NCBI GenBank assembly: GCA_039096225.1
Contig: JBBPEB010000013.1
Location: 2,099,989 to 2,163,988, forward strand
Length of the DNA: 64,000 nt
Origin: Blastocystis sp. Blastoise
Lineage: Eukaryota > Sar > Bigyra > Opalinata > Blastocystidae
Reading direction: 5' to 3'
The notes beneath the pieces were generated by a model. The model had not been told where the DNA came from and ran no database searches. It was given only the letters and a program-made list of their open reading frames with translations. The number at the start of each line of letters is the position of its first letter. Position 1 is the first letter of the stretch. The position numbers were made by a program, and so were the translations under genes. Shown here one piece after another: positions 38,071-50,564 of this stretch.

Positions 38071-39892
38071 AATATTAATTATATGAATATAACTATATAT
38101 ATATGTTTAAAAGAAAAGAAACTATAAAAAAACTATTATATATATATATTGTATATAAACGATTACTAAAGAACCTATATAATGAAAGACTGTAGAATAA
38201 AAAGATTTAGTAGAATATATAAGGAATATAAGTATAATAAAGAATATAATAAAAAAAAGCGATTAACATAAAATCAATATTGTATAATATATACATATAT
38301 ATATATATAGACAGGAAAAATGTAAGAGATATCTTCTATAATAGACAGTAAGAGAATGAAAAGAATAAAAAAAATATATATATGTCTGAATCGGCTATAA
38401 TTAAGTTTAGAATATATATATTATTATAAGAGAAATAAAAAATATAAAGTAATATTTATATATAGAATACTTAATCAACAATATAATAATAGTTTTTATA
38501 AATAGTCTAGATTTTATTGGTATAATTAATAATATATATAAAGAAAAAAAATTTTATTGTAAAATAATAACTAGAGAATATATAACAAGGATTAAATATA
38601 TATTAAAAAAGGTTGAATTCTTGTATACAAATGAGTATTTAAAAAAGAAACCTATATATATATATATATATATAATTCTAATCTTATCTGAAATCAAATG
38701 AAAGCCACTGTTAAAGACTATATATATGAAATCTAGATAAAAAATATTAACAATTCAAAATTAATTAAAAAATTTTTATATACGAATTATGTTACGATTA
38801 TATAAACATAAGAATATATATATATACAATAATAATAAACAAAAGAGTTCAATATATAGCATACCTTAGAAACACGAAAGGATAACTTCTCTATAAATGT
38901 CATTATATACACATTATATCATCATTAACTATAAATAATTATATAAGATTATTATCTCTAATATATATATATAATAGTCAAATAATAAGTGTATATGAAA
39001 TATAATAGTCATATAAATATATATAACCCATATAAACTATTTGAATAATATAATAATAATATCCTCTAAACATTTATAATAATAATAATAATATATATAC
39101 TAAATAGAAATAAAAAACTATCCTCTAAACATTTATAATAATAATATATATATACTAATAACAATATCACACTCATATATATAACTATATACCTCTATAC
39201 ATTGAAATTAATAAGTATAAATTTCATAATATAAGAATAAAATATCATTCTATATATAAATAAAATTAATATATAAACATATATATATATTATGTTAATA
39301 ATAAACACCACAATATGTTTGATAAAAAATAATATATTAGAAATATATGAATGTAAATATATATATATATACCTAATCACGTAGTACTATTGATGTAGAG
39401 TCACTGATTAAATATCTATAATAATAGTATATATAAATATATATAGAGTAAAAATATATATAAATTAATATAAAATATTTAAAAAATTGATGAGTCATAA
39501 TATATGTTTATATATAATAAAAAATTTATTTTATATTTATATTGAATTGTTTTGTGTCTATACATTAATAACCAATATATATATATAAGAGAAAGAGTGT
39601 AATATATATATACCTTTTGTAAAGTAACTAAATAATCTAATTTAATCATTATTATGTCTATATAGTAATACTATAAAATATATAAATATAATATATATAT
39701 ATAATAGAACCTCAGTCATAAGGAAATAAAAACTATAATAAAAATTTAATTTAATAAAAATATATAATAATTAAAAATAAATAAATAGATACTCTTCAAG
39801 TATGTATATATATTAAGATTTTTTCTATATATAATCATTATTAATTCACATATTAAATATAAAGAATAATTCTTAATATATATATATATACA
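38071..39892. other. AT-microsatellite-rich spacer
   Basis: Very AT-rich sequence with many TATATA runs. Repeated AC-ending TATATATAC strings resemble minus-strand splice donors and may mark further decayed exons of the relic at 39893-40345. The pieces CATTTATAATAATAATAATA near 39,069 and 39,129 form a short local duplication. No gene is supported. Confidence 0.4.
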
Positions 39893-40345
39893 CTCAAGGA
39901 GTCGATGATGGTGATAAAACCAAATAGTTTCAAGAATTCTAAACCAATAATCAGTCACCATTTCTATATAATTTTATATTGATAATAATATAAATATATA
40001 CTTCTAATAAAATATAAAACCACTTGAATATCTAGAAGGACATAGACATCATTTTCTTAGTAATGGAGACCAATTGTTTATTTCTTTTTAATAATCTCCT
40101 AAAAGTAATTGAATATTAAAATAAAATATCACATAACATACCACTAGAGCATTCACCAAAGAATGTTCTCAACGATGAATTGTCCATCATTACGTTTTCT
40201 TCCAATATCGAGTAACCAATGCTATCAGTCTATTTACACCAGTTTTTTAAACCTATTTAAATAATATTAAATCAAATAAACACATACTTTAAAGAATGAA
40301 TCACCAATTGGTTTATTATTTAAATTCATTTCAATTCTAATCTAT
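39893..40345 (-). pseudogene. multi-exon gene relic with in-frame stops
   Basis: Minus-strand exons are recognisable at about 40,330-40,280, 40,250-40,142, 40,098-39,999 and 39,963-39,893, with introns such as 40099-40141 (GTATGT...TTTTAG). Across that intron the frame is kept and reads 'DSIGYSILEENVMMDNSSLR', then 'FFGECSSGDY', stop, 'KEINNWSPLLRK', stop, 'CLCPSRYSSGFIFY', stop. The stops are TAG, TAA, TGA and TAG at places where Gln or Trp/Arg would fit. No family was recognised. Confidence 0.45.
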
Positions 40346-41178
40346 CATAATATACCAAATAAAACATACTATAAATATAAATTACAAAATAACACTCTAT
40401 ATAATTAAATAATCCACATAATAATATATAGAAAATATTTTTTCTTAACAATTCATTTAAGCTGATGCTGAAAAAGTTTTTCACGGATTGAAAGCGCTTT
40501 CAAAGACTCCAAGAATAAGGACCATATCAAAGAAGACTTTTTTCCCATACTTTGAACGTGGAATTCAAAAATAACCATTCTTTTAATTTGCTTATATCTC
40601 TATCCATATTGTGTATTCATGCTTATTAAATATGCATATTTTTATTTAATTATAGTAGTAATATAAAACAACTTTAAAACAGAGAAAGAATTTCTTTTAT
40701 TAACATTATTAACAAAATACTATCGAATTTATTATTTATTGAATTTCAGTAATGTTTATTATAATAGATATATAAATAAAAAGATAGCACAGTCGAATTA
40801 GTGTTTATTGATGTATTGATTTTAGTGTTATTTCTCATTAAATCTGATATATTTTTTCTCAAAGAAGGATGATATATTCATATACGTTTTTAAAAACAAT
40901 AAATCTCTATTCAAATAAAAAAAATGAAGAAATATCTCTGAAAATGTCTGAATAATTATAATCATGAAAATTCTTTAATATCTTACTAATAAATACAATA
41001 AATTCACGAATTTATTATATCAAAAAATTCAATTTTTTTTCTTTGTTATCTCAATGATTTATTATATTTTTATTATATTATAGTCATTAAAAAGGTATTT
41101 ATACGTTATTTATATAGATTATCGTATTTTGAGTATAATACTATATGATCATTCTCTGCTTATAGTTGTATTTGAGTG
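40346..41178. other. AT-rich spacer upstream of BTB/LRR-like gene 2
   Basis: No gene is seen. The last 20 nt before the start codon at 41179 (TTATAGTTG...GAGTG) resemble the leader of the paralogue at 16041. Confidence 0.4.
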
Positions 41179-44100
41179 ATGTCAGACACTAAATCTTGGT
41201 TAAATGAAGAGAAATGTATCTGAATATGAATATAAAAAAATATTAGTTTCTAGATTTGTTTACATTTCAAGATGAGACGCAATTATGGATTTCAAGAGAA
41301 TTTATAGAGAAATATCCTCAATTACCCTTTCATGATATTATTCAACACTCAGATAAATATGAGGATGGTAGCTATTATATAGATATGGCTTCTTCTCCTA
41401 TAGATAGAGTCGTTTCGTTTTTAAATGAAGAAATTGCTGATATTTCTTCTTTAAATCTACGAAATAGTTATGATATATATAAAACACTTCATGAATATTC
41501 AATTATACTTGATAATGAAATTCAAAGTGATTTATTCTTCCATGTTAAAGATTTATTTATTGATTATTTAAAAGAAAACAATTATCGAATAAATGATTGT
41601 TATAACCAACATGACCAGTTACATATGTCGATGGAGTTATTTAGTTCAAAGAGTAAAGAAATAGTTATAGAAGGTAATTATTTAGTATTATATATGTCTT
41701 TAATATGTATAGGATTATTTACACCTCAACGAAAAGATGAATTATTGTATTATTCGATTCTAATTAAAATGATGAATATTAGTGAAGTTTTTGTTTTTTG
41801 TATATATATATATATATATAGTAGTATATTAATGTATAATAATAATATATATAGATGATTATTCATCAGATATTCCATTAGAATACGTATGTCCTTCTTC
41901 TATTAAAGATATATTTCCATCATTAAGAGAATTAAAAATTTCTGGTATATATTATTTTATTATATATATATATATATAGTATCTACATATTACAAGGAAA
42001 GTGAACAGTTATTAAATCCAAATAGTGATGAGTATATAATGAAATATATTCGGTTATTCAGTAGATATGGATGTGGAATGGATATTCCTGATAATTACAA
42101 CTATTTTACAAAATCAGAAATGAATGAATATAATAAAAAATCTACATTAAATATGAATACTATATATTATTCTCATGACATGATTGATTCTTATAAAAAA
42201 AGAAGAGAAAACAATACGTTACCTAAATTATATAAATATATTGTTTATGAAGCTATATATAATAATGATGGTTCGGAAGCTGGAAATAGTAAAAATACTT
42301 ATGGTAATTTTTCACGTAATGATGTCAGTATTGAATATAATAGTAAATATATATAAATATTTTAGATTTTTTTCTTTTTATCTCATTATATATAGATGAA
42401 ACAAATGAGAAAACATTTTCGTATATAATTATCTTTATTGAATAATATTTATTTAAATATATATCAAATAGTATAATGGAAATATCTTCAGAATGGGGTA
42501 TAACTCAATTATTACGTCTTATTTCTTATTTCTCTATTTCAAAAATCGAGAAAAATTATTGTAAATAAGAATATATAGTACACTAATGAATTTTTTTAGT
42601 TGATTTTCAATATGATGCTATGATTGCTCTGAAAGTATTAAAAGAAGTTGTATTCGACTCTTTAACTACATTAAGTGTTGAATGGAGTATTTTTTAATTA
42701 TTATTATCAATATTTTTATTCAATATAGTTGAAGTTCTGGCTGATGCAATTGATAAGAATCTATTTAAAAAAATAATTACAACTCATGTATTTCCAAATG
42801 TTACTGAACTCATCTATGATGATCGTATGTATATATATAAATAAATGTATGTATATTATATATATCTATATATGTATGTAGGATCATTTCAGTTATCATT
42901 CATAAAGAAAGAATGCTTCCCAAAACTACATATTATCAACTACAATATTGAAATATGTAAATTGATTTTTCTATAGATAAATTATAGTATATTATTATAG
43001 CTGCTGATACTCTTGAGTTCTTATTTCCACCGAGCTTAATCTCTATGATTGATACTATTATAATAAATGAAATTAATTCTAGCCAAAAAAATGAAATCAT
43101 TTTAACTTTAGATAATCTAGCTTATACTCATTCAATTCATATCGATGGAATTGGTATAGTCTTATATATATATATTTGATTTTATATAGATTTATTTATT
43201 AATGACTTTCCACATTCAAAAGAATTGTTAAACAAAAATCTTATATCTTTTGATAGAAATTATAGTATGAATTTTTTCTCACTCTTTTATATATATATAT
43301 AATAATATTTAATATAATATAATAACATATAATAGTATATAATAGATAATATAATCTAATATTTATTATAAAGTTAAGATTTTTTGTTCTGAAGATGTGA
43401 AAAAGTTAGATCGTTTTAAGAATTATATATACAATATTGATGTTTTATATATTACATTCAAAAGTATTCAAGTCTATATATATATATATATAACATTAAT
43501 TTCTTTTTATTTATAGATTACAAAGAAGATGAAATAAGAAATTCTTTAGAAAGATTCTTACAGAGTAATATATTACAACATTTGAACTATTTAAGTGTTT
43601 CATGTATATTCTTTTTTATCAATATATATTATTATTATACTTGGTATACTATCTTTAGTCGATCATACTATAAGTATAGAATATTTAAAATGGATATCAA
43701 GTATTTTTGATGATACTAAAATTAATACTATTTGTGAATTATTTTTTGATTGTATATATTTTATTATGAAATACATTATAATTAATATTAAGTGAGTTCT
43801 GTTGCAAAAGATTTATCATTTGAATATTTATATGTATATGAAAACATAATAGAAAAATTAATTCATAAAGCTTCTATTGTTACGATACAAGGTAATTATT
43901 TTTAAATATGATTATTCTATTTAATAAAATATATTTAATTAATATTAACTATATTTATCAGATTGTTATATGATTTTTTTAAATCGATTAATTCTCAAAG
44001 GTTGTTTTCATAATACGACTGAATTGAGTTTAGGTATATATCTATTAAATAAATATTATATCTTCGTTGTAAACTATAATATATATCATTCTATTTTTAT

Positions 44101-44982
44101 ATTATTATTATTATAGAAATTGATGATATTCCAGATGATAGTTTTTATGAACTATATACTAAAAACAATTTTCAACAATTAACACTTATTGAGTTTTGTA
44201 TATATTAATAATAAGATTATAATTGTATCATGAATGCTTATATATAGTCTCTTATTCTATAAATAAATATTTTTCTAAAATATTAAATATTTCCATAGAT
44301 ATTCGTGATAAAAAATGGTGGCTTCATTTCGTTCAAAAATTATGTAACTATATGAATAACAATAATTTTCCATCATCAAGTACTATTCGATTAATTGGTA
44401 TGTTATTAAAGATGATACTATTTATATTCATTATTATTATATTTCTATAGATACATTTAATTATAATCTTGACTATATTTATAATCCAAGTACTTCTTCT
44501 CTTCAATGTAAATATGATAATGATTCATTTATAGATACAATTATGTGTAAAAATGGTATATATGTATAGCTAATGTAGTATGTATTTATTTATAAAGATG
44601 AAACGATGAATAAATATGAGATAGAAACATTATTTGATTGTATTAGAGAAAATAAAACTAAATATATAAGAAGTTTAGAAATATGTATGATTATTATAGT
44701 ATTTTAAGTAATATTTTGCTTGTATAGATATTTTTGATGAGGAACAATTATCAGAACTCATTAGTTTTATAACTAATGGAAAGATTCCTAAATTGAAAGA
44801 ATTTATTTTTAGTATTAGTATATATACAGTTAATTCTATTGATATTTTTATATCATATAGGTAATGATATTTCTGATGATAGCACTAATATATATAAGCA
44901 ACAATTGAATGATTCTTCATTTATTAAGGAAAATCATATCAAATATGAACTGAAAAAAGTAGTATGTATCAATTATTTTTAA
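41179..44982 (+). CDS. BTB-like plus leucine-rich-like repeat protein (copy 2)
   Basis: ATG at 41179 starts a short first exon (MSDTKSWLNEEK). Intron 41216-41253 (38 nt) then leads to 'YLFTFQDETQLWISREF', nearly identical to copy 1. The BTB-like domain spans residues ~12-125. Repeat exons each end in a leucine-rich-like motif directly before a GTATAT donor: 'FPSLRELKIS', 'FPNVTELIYDD', 'FPKLHIINYN', 'NFQQLTLIEF', 'IPKLKEFIFS'. About twenty introns of 35-90 nt are present, and the one near 43,270-43,375 is longer. The end is TAA at 44980-44982, preceded by 'KENHIKYELKK', similar to the end of copy 1. Similarity to copy 1 is high in the BTB domain and lower in the repeats. A role as a BTB adaptor is inferred only. 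It pairs with the BTB-TLDc gene at 46439. Confidence 0.7.
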
Positions 44983-46361
44983 CATCTATTTTTTTTGTTT
45001 TGCTATATTTATTATGTATTTCATTTCTTGTTTTACATATATATATTCAAGTTTCCATTGATTATATTAATATTATATGATTTAAAATATAAGAATCATG
45101 ATAATTTATTATATGTACATTAATGTTTTAAGTATAAAACAATTTTAATAAAATGTATTATTATTGTTTAATATGACTATATTGTTATATTGTGTTTATT
45201 AGATATTCCTTATGGATAATAAATCTATCTAAAAATTATATTTTAATGATATTTTGAAATGTGAGTAATTAACATGTTTATAAGAGGTGGCTGATATATT
45301 TATATAATATGGAAAAAATGACTTTTTTGATACATATTTTTTTTTTAATAAAATGAAAGAGTTAAAAACATATTATTATGGTTGTCATTTATTTATTATA
45401 TATAATTTCATTAGTTGTGTTTAATTTAGATTTATTAATTTGAAAATATATTCATATATATTATGAGCTAATCTAATTATTTATATATTATGAGCTAATT
45501 TAATTATTTATATATTATGAGTTAATCTAATTATTTATATATTATGAGTCTACATAAATATATGTATATGAATAATCATTAATACAGAACTTCACTCCAT
45601 ATAATACCAAACTACTTTTGAAAATAATTGTTTGGAGAAAGAATATATATTTTATGTATTATAATTATCTTGATGATAATAATTATTAACAATATATCAT
45701 GATCAAATATCCTTAAGAATAAAAAGAATGTAGAGAGAATAAGATAACGAATATTATCAGTATTAGCAAGGATATTAAAGTTGAAACAAATAAAATAAAA
45801 TTGAATGAATAGAGAAACATAGTGTAGACATGATAAATAAATATAAATATAATAATTAAGGAAATAATTGGAATGATTATAAAAATAAATAGAGTAATCA
45901 TATAATATATAAGTTATTTAAACATTTCGTTTCCATTTAAATAATATACAACATTAATTGAAGTTCAAATAGATCCTATTAAGAAGATTTGAAACTATAA
46001 TGATAATAAAAGAGACTATCTAGAAATAATATATATTGATTAATATCATCGAATACACACAAACTAAGAACTCACAAATAATAGACTTGCTGCTATAGCT
46101 AATGAAATAAAGAATGAAAATGAGTTGCTTATTTTAATCTATTTTAATACTTTTTTGTAGATCCCATAATTTATAAATACAAAAATATAATATTTTTCAT
46201 CATAAATGTGTTTTAAATGAATAATAAAGAGATTTAATGAATGAATTAAAAAGTTGATTAAAATCATGATTTATTTTAAAATGAATGCTATTAAATGAAA
46301 ATAATTATAAATTGATAAAATAAAAGAGTTTAAAAATATTTACGATTATTATTAATATTTT
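44983..46361. other. spacer of the second gene pair
   Basis: No gene. It contains the 27-bp tandem repeat at 45456-45549. From about 45,870 onward it aligns with 20,630-21,125 in the first pair. The open stretch at 45713-45901 (minus) is hydrophobic low-complexity sequence and is not supported as a gene. Confidence 0.6.
45456..45549 (+). repeat. 27-bp tandem repeat, about 3.5 copies
   Basis: The unit TATATTATGAGCTAATCTA plus AATTATTTA-type tail repeats with period 27 (starts near 45456, 45483, 45510, 45537), with only one or two changes per copy. It is absent from the matching spacer of the first gene pair. Confidence 0.8.
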
Positions 46362-46372
46362 CGCTATAAAAG
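46362..46372 (+). promoter_or_regulatory. CGCTATAAAAG core promoter box, BTB-TLDc gene 2
   Basis: Same sequence and same 66-nt spacing to the start codon as in the paralogue (21126-21136). The preceding ~150 nt are nearly identical in both copies. Confidence 0.55.
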
Positions 46373-46438
46373 ATAATAGTTTCATAATTTTGATTTAAAA
46401 TAGTTTTCATTTTTCTTTTATTCCTTTTATAGTTTAGA

Positions 46439-47917
46439 ATGGTGAAAGAGAAGGTAGGATTTGATGCGAATAAGATGGGTGATATTCAGAAGGATGTAAT
46501 TCATTTTGAAAGACTGATTAGTGATTTGATTGGTATTTTAAGTAAGTCAATAAGCTTTTGTATTCATTCAGGTGAGTCCGTGAATGAATTAGTGAATCGA
46601 TTAACAAGAAATTGTGATGGAATGAATGATAAGAATGGTGATGATCCACATATAATTATCCAAGAATCTTCTTTTCTGAATGAAAATGATGCTACTATGA
46701 ATAATAATGATAATGGAATTGATTATATTCGATTTACCAGTAATGGTCCAGTTTATTCTCTTCCTAAAAGAATAACAAATAGTTTAGTAGGAACATATTT
46801 ATATGAACAATGTCAAGAAGAAAAAAGAACTATTTATGGTGAAGTTTATTTGGATTATCGTGGTGATGAAACAGTAGCTCCTTTATTAATTGATTCTTTA
46901 ATGAATAAGAAAGTAAATATTGATAAGTTAAGTTTGAGTGATCAAATTGATTTATTAAAAATGTTTGAATATTGTGAATTACCTGTGCCTGAAGAATTAA
47001 TGAAAACCTATTATAGAAGAGATCATAAAATGAAACAATATAAAGAAGGTGATGATGTTATTCTTTATATAAATGATAAGAAAGATGATATATTAAGAGA
47101 TTATTGGAAGAAGAATGAATTATGGAATAATATAGTAAATGAATATGATGATGGATACGTATATTTTGACGAAAAGAATAATGAAATGTATTTGAAGATG
47201 AATTATACATATATTGATCATATATATGAATATGTTCAATATAATTGTATTTATATATCTGAAGAAGAAACAAAGAATATAAATAGAGAATTATTAGAGA
47301 ATGAAATGTATAGTTTATTTGGTGATAAAGGAAGAAATAGTGTAAAGAATGGATGGAATATTAATGTTTCATTTCCACATTCATATATAGTAGATCAAAC
47401 TACTGAATTATCTTTAATGAATTGGCTTGGTAAAGAAAAGAAATGGAAATTATTATTTAGAGCAAGTAAACATAATTATTTAGCAAGTGAATTCCATAAA
47501 TATTGTAATAATAAAGGAGAAACAGTAACTATAATCAAACATATAGGTCATAATAATCATATTAATATATTTGGAGGATATACAGATCAAAATTGGGATA
47601 GTTCAGATTATAAACCTTATTCTAAAGAATTTCTATTTACATTAAGTAATGAACATGGTATTCCTCCTACTAAATATGATAATACTAATAGTAACTGTGG
47701 TATATATTGTAGTTCTTCTTATGGTCCAACATTTGGAGGTGGTTTTGATATCTATATATCTGATCAATGTCATAGTAATACTAATTCTTCTTGTAATGCA
47801 TATTCTTATTCTGAAGTGAATACTCCTCAAAAATCATCATTATTTGTAAATACAAATAATGCTAATTCTACTAATAAGTTTACAGTAGATGATTATGAAG
47901 TCTGGGGAAGAGCATAA
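46439..47917 (+). CDS. BTB-TLDc domain protein (copy 2)
   Basis: An uninterrupted 492-residue frame from ATG 46439 to TAA. Residues 1-70 are nearly identical to copy 1. A KCTD-type BTB domain covers ~105-200 ('GEVYLDYRGDETVAPLLIDS', 'LSLSDQIDLLKMFEYC'). A variable acidic linker follows. A complete TLDc domain covers ~325-492 with 'WKLLFRASKHNYLASEFH', 'FGGYTDQNWDS', 'GPTFGGGFDIYISDQCHSN' and the final 'FTVDDYEVWGRA'. The intron that splits the TLDc domain in copy 1 is absent, and the protein reads 'SSDYKPYSK' where copy 1 has 'SSC|WKPYSK'. TLDc domains elsewhere act in oxidative-stress protection and V-ATPase control. A role here is inference. Confidence 0.92.
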   Translation: MVKEKVGFDANKMGDIQKDVIHFERLISDLIGILSKSISFCIHSGESVNELVNRLTRNCDGMNDKNGDDPHIIIQESSFLNENDATMNNNDNGIDYIRFTSNGPVYSLPKRITNSLVGTYLYEQCQEEKRTIYGEVYLDYRGDETVAPLLIDSLMNKKVNIDKLSLSDQIDLLKMFEYCELPVPEELMKTYYRRDHKMKQYKEGDDVILYINDKKDDILRDYWKKNELWNNIVNEYDDGYVYFDEKNNEMYLKMNYTYIDHIYEYVQYNCIYISEEETKNINRELLENEMYSLFGDKGRNSVKNGWNINVSFPHSYIVDQTTELSLMNWLGKEKKWKLLFRASKHNYLASEFHKYCNNKGETVTIIKHIGHNNHINIFGGYTDQNWDSSDYKPYSKEFLFTLSNEHGIPPTKYDNTNSNCGIYCSSSYGPTFGGGFDIYISDQCHSNTNSSCNAYSYSEVNTPQKSSLFVNTNNANSTNKFTVDDYEVWGRA

Positions 47918-47974
47918 ATATAATAATAAATTATGATTTCTTTTTTGTTTTCTCTCTTTATATATATTCTTTTC

Positions 47975-47986
47975 TTTCTTGAGAAA
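47975..47986 (+). terminator. 3' hairpin after BTB-TLDc gene 2
   Basis: TTTCTTGAGAAA, a 5-bp stem with TG loop, 58 nt after the stop codon and aligned with 22803-22816. The stem is kept although loop bases differ. The function is uncertain. Confidence 0.3.
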
Positions 47987-48845
47987 AGTTTTTTCAATAT
48001 ATATATTATTTTTAATAAAATATAAAAAGTAGTTTTGTTAATTGTCTTTTAACTGTAATTATAATGTTAAAAGTTTATTAATAATAATTAGTATATAATA
48101 TTTTCAAGAATAAATAAATAGTTTTTACTAAAAGTATTATTTATTACTAAATTTATTTAATAGATATATAACAAAGAATAATATATAAACCCTAAGTTAA
48201 AATCAATAAAATATATGTAGAATAAGAGTTCTATGATAATAATAAACATCAATGCATTATTGTTTATTTAAATAATTAAAAAAATCTTATTGAAGGTTCA
48301 AAACAATAAATAGTTATCAATAATATAAAATGAAAGATGTTTCTATTGTTTTATTAATCAAAAATTTAATTTTTTTTATAAACTATAATAATAGGAATAC
48401 TATATGTATGAATATCAATTTATATAATATATAAATAAAAAATTAATTATTCATTGAATTGTAAAAAAAATAAATATAACAATGAGTAAAAAAATGTATT
48501 GAATGACTATTATTTAAAAGAAATGAACAAATACAATTAAATATTAATAGAAAAATTAAATAAAGTTTTTAAATATAATAAAAAAATAATTTTAAACAAG
48601 AATAAGTTGAGAATAGTATAGAATTCATGAATAGTATACAATTTATATAAAGTAGTTAAATGAACATTTTAATACTGTTTATAACTATTATAAAAATAGT
48701 ATGATTATGAAAATAGTTTTTATTATAACAAAGAGTATAAATATAGAAGAATAATAGAATAATATAGAAAAATTGAATAAATAATAAAAAAGATAAATTT
48801 GATGAGATATATAAAAAATAATATCGGTGTCTTGCCAATATTTTG

Positions 48846-48975
48846 TGGTACTTGTTGTGACTATCACAGAAAGACATTTAAATCAGACTTAATACAGTTG
48901 AATAAAAAACAATTTTACACAGTTATAAATTGACAAAGCTATCACATTTTTTATGACAATTGCTGTTCAATAAAA
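48846..48975. repeat. ~130-bp conserved element downstream of BTB-TLDc gene 2
   Basis: Starts TGTGGTACTTGTTGTGACTA and ends with TATCACATTTTTTATGACAA plus TTGCTGTTC, matching the block at 22976-23098 in order. It lies about 930 nt after the stop codon, against about 240 nt in the first copy, so roughly 700 nt were inserted or deleted between gene and element. Confidence 0.5.
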
Positions 48976-49399
48976 AAGTGTTTCAGGGAAGAGAAGGACT
49001 ATTATTATTATTATTATAGAGAACAATTGGTGAATATATTTTCCATTATGAATATGTTTATACTATTAAATTAAATAAAGAGAATTATATGATATTCTGA
49101 TTAATTTAATCTTTTTTAAAGATGATAGTTTTATATATATGTATTATTATTATATATATAATAGTGTAAAGTATTTTATATCTATTTTATTTGTTATATA
49201 GATATTCATGACATTTAACAATCTCTTTTTTATCTCTATGTTTATTATTCAATTTTTATCAAATCTATATAAATATATAGTTTTTCAACTACTTTTTTGA
49301 ATCTCTATATATTTCTCTCTAAACTTTTAAATTGAATTTTTTTTATAAAAGTTATTAATCAACAAATATTATATATCTATATAGATTTATATAATTATT
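48976..49399. other. AT-rich spacer
   Basis: No gene or recognisable repeat apart from short ATT microsatellites near 49,000-49,018. Confidence 0.5.
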
Positions 49400-50564
49400 A
49401 TCTTCTAAAAGTCACTCCCATTCATCTTCTAACCTTAAAATCATTATTCTTACCCTTACAACAATTCATATCTTCCATTTACAGAAGGATTATATTCTTA
49501 AAGGTTTCCAATAACTTGATGTATATGAATATATTGTATAATATATATTATATATATATATATATATTGTTTGTATAATATGTATCTATTATATATAATA
49601 ATAATAATAATATATATAGTACATAAATATTATATAGAGGATGATTCATCTTATTCATTTGTAGGTTCATTTGATCTATTTAATATACTTAATACCTTGA
49701 TAATGTATATATATATATATATATTTCTAACAATAAAAATTTATAAGAATATATATATATAGATAGAGAAAACAATTCAAATATTAATCATTAAATAGCT
49801 ATTTGAATGTTATCCATATTTATATTCAATATATACTATATTTGGTCTTTATTATTTAAAAATGAATTATTTTTTGGAATAAATGAATTGAATATTATGT
49901 TTGAATTGCTAGATTTGAAAATAGCTTATATTTGAATTATTTTTATGTTAAAAAATATCTTATTAATGAATATATAGGTGTAAATATATCGATTTATATA
50001 AAATATATAATATTATCTAAGAATAAAAGAAATAAATTGTTGTATATGGTTTAGAAGTGTTAAAAGAAAGATATAAACATTATTAAATATACTAAACTTA
50101 TATATATATTGAAATATCGATTATAAATGAAGGAAGAACTATTCTATAGGTATATATATATTCTTATATGGTTATAATTACTATATTTATTCTTATTATA
50201 GTTATATATTATTTATATATATTTTATATAGTCATAAAAAATTAATGCATCTTGAATATCATTATTTATTATTCTATTAGTGTAGTTACTTTTATTGGTC
50301 TATTTAAAAATAGTTTATGAGATTCTTTTTTAAATAATTATATTATGGTTATAGAATAGTTTATGATATTAAAGCATATAATGTGATGAAACAAATACAT
50401 ACTGAATTTGAAGAAATTCTTAAAAAATAAATATTACTATTATTGTTATATATAATAATAATACTATTGTATTTCCTTCTTCTATGCGATCCTCACAATA
50501 AAAAAATAAACTAAATCGAGCTTCTATTTCTCATTGGAATAACACATTATTTACGTGATTATTT
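49400..50564 (+). other. spacer with possible decayed exons
   Basis: Two short stretches look coding in the + direction. One is 49,410-49,510 (Ser/His/Leu-rich). The other is 49,636-49,704 ('DDSSYSFVGSFDLFNILNTL'), bounded by ATATAG and GTATAT. They may be upstream exons of the relic at 50565. They are too short to support a gene. Confidence 0.25.
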
